Below are positions 60,838 through 64,000 of a stretch of 64,000 nucleotides of DNA, piece after piece (position 1 is the stretch's first letter; every line of letters starts with the position of its first letter). The DNA is taken from positions 1 through 64,000 of the forward strand of contig NZ_PRLD01000010.1 in assembly GCF_003287405.1 (NCBI RefSeq). The letters run 5' to 3'. This DNA is from Faecalibacterium prausnitzii. Its GTDB lineage: Bacteria; Bacillota; Clostridia; Oscillospirales; Ruminococcaceae. The notes beneath the pieces were generated by a model. That model did not search any database. It saw only the letters and a list, made by a program, of their open reading frames with translations, and was not told where the DNA came from. The position numbers and the translations under genes are program-made.

Positions 60838-60968
60838 CCCTTCAGCTTCGCTGCGCTCAGCAGCTCCCCCATGGGGGAGCCTTCTGGAGAAACCGGAAAG
60901 TTGACCGCTGCAACGAAAGGCGTCCCCTTGGGGGAGCTGGCAAACCCGCAGGGTTTGACTGAGGGGGT
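60838..60968. repeat. CTCCC-type palindromic repeat in the trxB leader
   Basis: CAGCTCCCCCATGGGGGAGC, then GTCCCCTTGGGGGAGCTGGC, AACCCGCAGGGTTTGACTGAGG. It lies between the -10 box and the trxB ribosome binding site, so it must be transcribed in the leader. Confidence 0.78.
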
Positions 60969-60990
60969 AATCAGGCAAAGGAGCAACACC

Positions 60991-61848
60991 ATGTCCAACA
61001 TTGTTATTGTAGGTTCCGGCCCAGCGGGGGTGTCCGCCGCTTTGTACGCCGTGCGCGCCGGGGTGCAGACCACCGTGCTGACCAAAGGCTCCGGGGCGCT
61101 GGCGCGCGCCGAAACAATCGAAAATTATTACGGCTTTGCCCAGCCGGTCTCCGGGCCAGAGCTGGAACGCCGCAGCATCGAGAACGCCCGGCGGCTGGGG
61201 GTGCAGTTCGTGCAGACCGAGGCCGTGGGGCTGACATGGACCGACCGCCTGACTGTGGAAACGCTGGCGGGCGCGTACCCGGCAGACGCGGTCATTCTGG
61301 CAACGGGTGCTTCCCGCGCTGTGCCCCGCATCCCGGGGCTGACCGGGCTGGAAGGCCACGGCGTAAGCTGGTGCGCCGCCTGCGATGCCTTTTTCTACCG
61401 TGGAAAGGACGTGGCGGTGCTGGGCAGCGGCGAGTACGCCCTGCACGAGGTGCAGGCGCTTTTGCCGGTGGTGAAAAGCGTTACCCTGCTGACGGACGGC
61501 GCAGCCCTGACCGCAGATTTCCCGCCCGAGGTGACCGTCTGCACCCAGAAGGTGGAAGCCATTCTGGGCGAACAGACTGTCACCGGCGTGCAGCTGGCGG
61601 GCGGCACGGTGCGGGAGGTGTCCGGTGTGTTCGTGGCGCTGGGCGTGGCGGGCAGCACCGCGCTTGCCCGGAAGCTGGGCGCTGCCGTAGAGGGCAGCCG
61701 CATCGTGGTGGATGACAAAATGCAGACCACCGTGCCCGGCCTGTACGCCGCCGGGGACTGCACCGGCGGGCTGTTACAGGTGGCAAAAGCGGTCTATGAG
61801 GGCGCGCTGGCGGGTACGGAAGCCGCCAAGGCGCTGCGAAAGGGGTGA
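60991..61848 (+). CDS. trxB: thioredoxin reductase-like flavoprotein
   Basis: This 285-residue protein has the FAD motif IVGSGPAGVSAALYAVRAG, redox-active CAAC in SWCAACDAFFY, an NADPH-binding segment (VLGSGEYALHEV) where the family has GGGDSA, and the C-terminal GLYAAGDCTGG. It is somewhat short (typically about 300-310). The altered NADPH motif leaves open another electron donor. The ribosome binding site is AAAGGAGC. The Crp/Fnr gene follows five bases after its stop. Confidence 0.83.
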   Translation: MSNIVIVGSGPAGVSAALYAVRAGVQTTVLTKGSGALARAETIENYYGFAQPVSGPELERRSIENARRLGVQFVQTEAVGLTWTDRLTVETLAGAYPADAVILATGASRAVPRIPGLTGLEGHGVSWCAACDAFFYRGKDVAVLGSGEYALHEVQALLPVVKSVTLLTDGAALTADFPPEVTVCTQKVEAILGEQTVTGVQLAGGTVREVSGVFVALGVAGSTALARKLGAAVEGSRIVVDDKMQTTVPGLYAAGDCTGGLLQVAKAVYEGALAGTEAAKALRKG

Positions 61849-61853
61849 GCCGT

Positions 61854-62540
61854 ATGGCAGAAACATCTCCGCACGCCCGGTGTCTGGCCTGTGCGTTTCC
61901 GTTCTGGGAGCAGCTGACCCCGGAAGAGCAGGAGCGGCTGTGCCGCTTTACCCGCCCGGTGCACTACGCCAAGGGTGCCCGGGTGCACAGCCCGCTGGAA
62001 AGCTGCGTGGGCATTCTGCTGCTGCGCAGCGGGCAGCTGCGCTCCTATCTGCTGTCCGAGGACGGCAGAGATGTGACGCTGTACCGCCTGTTCGGCGGGG
62101 AGGTGTGCATCCTGTCCGCCTCCTGCGTGATGGATGCGGTGAACATCGACCTTTACATCGACGCCGAGGAGGACACCGAAGCGCTGTGCATCAGTGCGGG
62201 CATCTTCCGGCAGCTGATGCAGGAGAACGTCTATGTGCGCTGCTACGCCTACCAGATGACGGCAGAGCGCTTTTCCGACACCATGTGGACGATGCAGCAG
62301 ATCTTGTTCATGAGCGCCGACCGGCGGCTGGCGATCTTTTTGACCGATGAGCTTGCCAAGACCGGCGGCGAGGATGTCCGCATGACCCACGACCAGATGG
62401 CAAGGTACATGGGCTCTGCCCGCGAGGTGGTGAGCCGGATGCTCAAATACTTTGCGCAGGAGGGCTGGGTGCGGCTGTACCGCGGCGGCGTGCAGGTGCT
62501 GGATAAGCAGAAGCTGCAGGCGCTGGCAAGAGGAAAATAA
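61854..62540 (+). CDS. Crp/Fnr-family transcriptional regulator
   Basis: The 228-residue protein has an N-terminal cyclic-nucleotide-binding-like fold (about 15-130; RSGQLRSYLLSEDGRDVTLYRLFGG) and a C-terminal winged helix (MTHDQMARYMGSAREVVSRMLKYFAQEGWV). N-terminal Cys-x-x-Cys (RCLACAF) might bind a metal or sense redox, but a full Fnr-type cysteine set is not seen. It is cotranscribed with the thioredoxin reductase, and the operon promoter has a Crp-like palindrome, so autoregulation is likely. An overlapping GTG start at 61845 is possible. Confidence 0.87.
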   Translation: MAETSPHARCLACAFPFWEQLTPEEQERLCRFTRPVHYAKGARVHSPLESCVGILLLRSGQLRSYLLSEDGRDVTLYRLFGGEVCILSASCVMDAVNIDLYIDAEEDTEALCISAGIFRQLMQENVYVRCYAYQMTAERFSDTMWTMQQILFMSADRRLAIFLTDELAKTGGEDVRMTHDQMARYMGSAREVVSRMLKYFAQEGWVRLYRGGVQVLDKQKLQALARGK

Positions 62541-62559
62541 CGTTCTCTTCCTTGTGCGG

Positions 62560-62935
62560 GGACGATTTGGAATGCGCTCCGCTTCGCTCTGCGCATCATC
62601 AGCGGAAAGAATAGTGTTATAATTTGTGGCTCAGAAACGCCTGCGGGCGTTTCTGAGCCACTTTTTCACAGAAGGGGTCGTAAAGACAAGCTGCATCTGC
62701 CGCACCGCTTCCTGCGGAAGCGCGGTGCGGAAAGTAGAAAGTCATGCTGGCAGCGCGACTGTTTCCGCAGGAAACAAGCGCTGACCTGCCATTTATCTCT
62801 ACGACCCCACTCGTGAAAATGGAATACCGGAGCGTCCGCAGACGCTCCGGTATTCCGAAATTAATAATAATTTTTCCGCTGAAAATGGCTAGAGCGCAAG
62901 CGGAAGCCATTTAAAATCGTTTTGTAGTACGGTGC
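62560..62935. repeat. family B repeat region, including terminator hairpin
   Basis: The gene-free region holds: GGACGATTTGGAATGCGCTCC with an AT-rich edge; a hairpin GTGGCTCAGAAACGC (62626-62640) / GCGTTTCTGAGCCAC (62647-62661) followed by TTTTT, a good terminator; CCGCACCGCTTCCTGCGG; GTTTCCGCAGGAAAC; CCACTCGTGAAAATG (62806); the hairpin GGAATACCGGAGCGTC/GACGCTCCGGTATTCC; and GAGCGCAAGCGGAAGCCATT. It parallels 58300-58470. Confidence 0.78.
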
Positions 62936-62938
62936 TTA

Positions 62939-64000
62939 TCAGGCCTTCTCAGAGGGCTTGCTCAGGTCTACGCTGCGGATGATCTTGCGCACCGGCAGGA
63001 TGCTCTTGGCGTTCATGGACAGTTCGTCCACGCCCATGCGCAGGAAAGTCTCGGTCAGGGCGGTGTCAGCGCCCAGTTCGCCGCAGATGCCCACCCAGAT
63101 GCCGTGGCGGTGACCGGCTTCAATGGTCATCTTGATGGCGCGCAGCACGGCGGGGTGATGGGGGTTGAAGAAAGGCTCCAGCTTTGCGTTCTGGCGGTCC
63201 AGTGCACAGGTGTACTGGGTCAGGTCGTTGGTGCCGATGGAGAAGAAGTCGCACTCGGCGGCCAGCTCGTCCGCGATGAGCACGGCGGCGGGGGTCTCGA
63301 TCATGGTGCCCACTTCAATGTTCTGTCCCATCTTGACGCCCTCGGCGGTCAGCTCGGCGCGGCACTCTTCCAGAACAGCCTTGGCGTCCTGCAGTTCCCG
63401 CAGGCTGGTGATCATGGGGAACATGATGCTCATGTTGCCGTAGGCGGAAGCCCGCAGCAGCGCGCGCAGCTGGGTCTTGAAGAAGTCCTTGCGGGTCAGG
63501 CAGATGCGGATGGCGCGGTAGCCCAGTGCGGGGTTATCCTCGTGGTCCAGCTTCATGTAATCCACGGTCTTGTCTGCGCCGATATCACAGGTGCGCACCA
63601 CCACCTTGCGGGGTGCAAGGCTTTCCACCACCTGCTTGTAAGCCTCGAACTGGTAGTCCTCGGTGGGGAAGTCCTTGCAGTTCAGGTAAACGAACTCGGT
63701 GCGGAACAGACCCACGCCGCCGGCGTCGTTCTGCTGCACTGCACCCACGTCGCCCATGCCGCCGATGTTGGCGAACACGTTGATGGTCTTGCCGTCCAGC
63801 GTGGTGTTGGGCTTGCCCTTCAGCTCCTGCAGCAGAGCCTGCTTTTTCTGGTCCTCCTGCTGGCGCTTTTTCAGGCTCTTGAGCAGGTCGGGGGTGGGGT
63901 CCACATACACACAGGCATTGTAGCCGTCCACCACAGCCATCTTGCCGTCCCAGTCCTCCTGAATGTCCTTGCACTGGATCAGGGCGGGGATGTTCATGCT
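62939..64000 (-). CDS. ptsI: PTS enzyme I, C-terminal part (partial)
   Basis: The frame runs off the window on the 5' side. The visible 350 residues are the PEP-binding TIM barrel of enzyme I: GGVGLFRTEFVYL, GYRAIRICL, FPMITSLREL, EVGTMIETPAAVLIADEL, SIGTNDLTQYTCALDR and the catalytic Cys in VGICGELGAD. It transfers phosphate from PEP to HPr for sugar uptake. The phosphorylated His domain lies outside the window. Confidence 0.92.
   Translation of the reverse strand, partial: SMNIPALIQCKDIQEDWDGKMAVVDGYNACVYVDPTPDLLKSLKKRQQEDQKKQALLQELKGKPNTTLDGKTINVFANIGGMGDVGAVQQNDAGGVGLFRTEFVYLNCKDFPTEDYQFEAYKQVVESLAPRKVVVRTCDIGADKTVDYMKLDHEDNPALGYRAIRICLTRKDFFKTQLRALLRASAYGNMSIMFPMITSLRELQDAKAVLEECRAELTAEGVKMGQNIEVGTMIETPAAVLIADELAAECDFFSIGTNDLTQYTCALDRQNAKLEPFFNPHHPAVLRAIKMTIEAGHRHGIWVGICGELGADTALTETFLRMGVDELSMNAKSILPVRKIIRSVDLSKPSEKA

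Noticed and set aside
1-64000. CRISPR array or cas genes
   Set aside because: No regularly spaced identical repeats and no Cas-like proteins were seen; the repeated palindromes are dispersed singly.

Overview
The window looks like a chromosomal segment of a high-GC gut Clostridium-class Firmicute, most like Faecalibacterium (Oscillospiraceae/Ruminococcaceae). This rests on strong Shine-Dalgarno sites, a T-box threonyl-tRNA synthetase leader, a split transketolase, RNase Y, ECF and PTS components, and many short palindromic intergenic repeats. The species call is inference.

Region 1 (about 1-9170) is clearly more AT-rich and ends in a large serine recombinase, so it reads as the end of an integrated mobile island. 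It carries an agr-type peptide quorum-sensing locus: sensor kinase and LytTR response regulator leftward, AgrB protease rightward, and a 48-residue AgrD precursor about 1 kb further on. Between agrB and agrD lie a small membrane protein and a secreted-protein gene whose signal sequence is split by a 253-bp transposase-less IS200/IS605-type element. More secreted or membrane proteins of unknown function follow. A 21-bp-period direct repeat sits at the agrB promoter, as expected for a LytTR regulator.

Region 2 (9.3-24.5 kb) is a sugar-acid catabolic block: glycerate 2-kinase; a leftward GntP-type permease and IlvD/Edd-type dehydratase with a GntR regulator; a PrpR-like regulator lacking the sigma-54 loop; and, divergent from it, an operon of four-carbon acid sugar kinase, sialidase-fold protein, Fe-alcohol dehydrogenase, DapA-family aldolase/lyase and PdxA-family dehydrogenase. 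An SstT-type Ser/Thr symporter follows.

Region 3 (24.5-44 kb) is mainly housekeeping: RNase Y, NagB, an ECF substrate-binding subunit behind an attenuator-like leader, split transketolase, thioredoxin, PEP carboxykinase, tRNA-Glu, tRNA-Asn and TrpS. It also has an unusual LysR regulator-tyrosine phosphatase fusion, an unsaturated-uronate module (DhuD/KduD-like, KdgF-like, DhuI/RpiB-like) and an ammonium transporter fused to a P-II protein.

Region 4 (44-64 kb) holds a DinJ/YafQ-type toxin-antitoxin pair, T-box-controlled thrS, a nucleotidyltransferase, two cyclic-di-GMP-type proteins, MalQ, an AlaX-like editing protein, TrmB, AzlCD, asparaginase, a thioredoxin reductase-Crp/Fnr operon and the 3' part of ptsI. 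A shared palindrome lies about 41-42 bp upstream of the predicted starts of both trxA and the trxB-crp operon.

Two repeat families punctuate the chromosomal part: palindromic CTCCC/GGGAG elements, including two 350-bp inverted copies at 24.6 and 51.4 kb, and elements marked by CCACCCGTGAAAATG followed by a GGAGCGTC hairpin.
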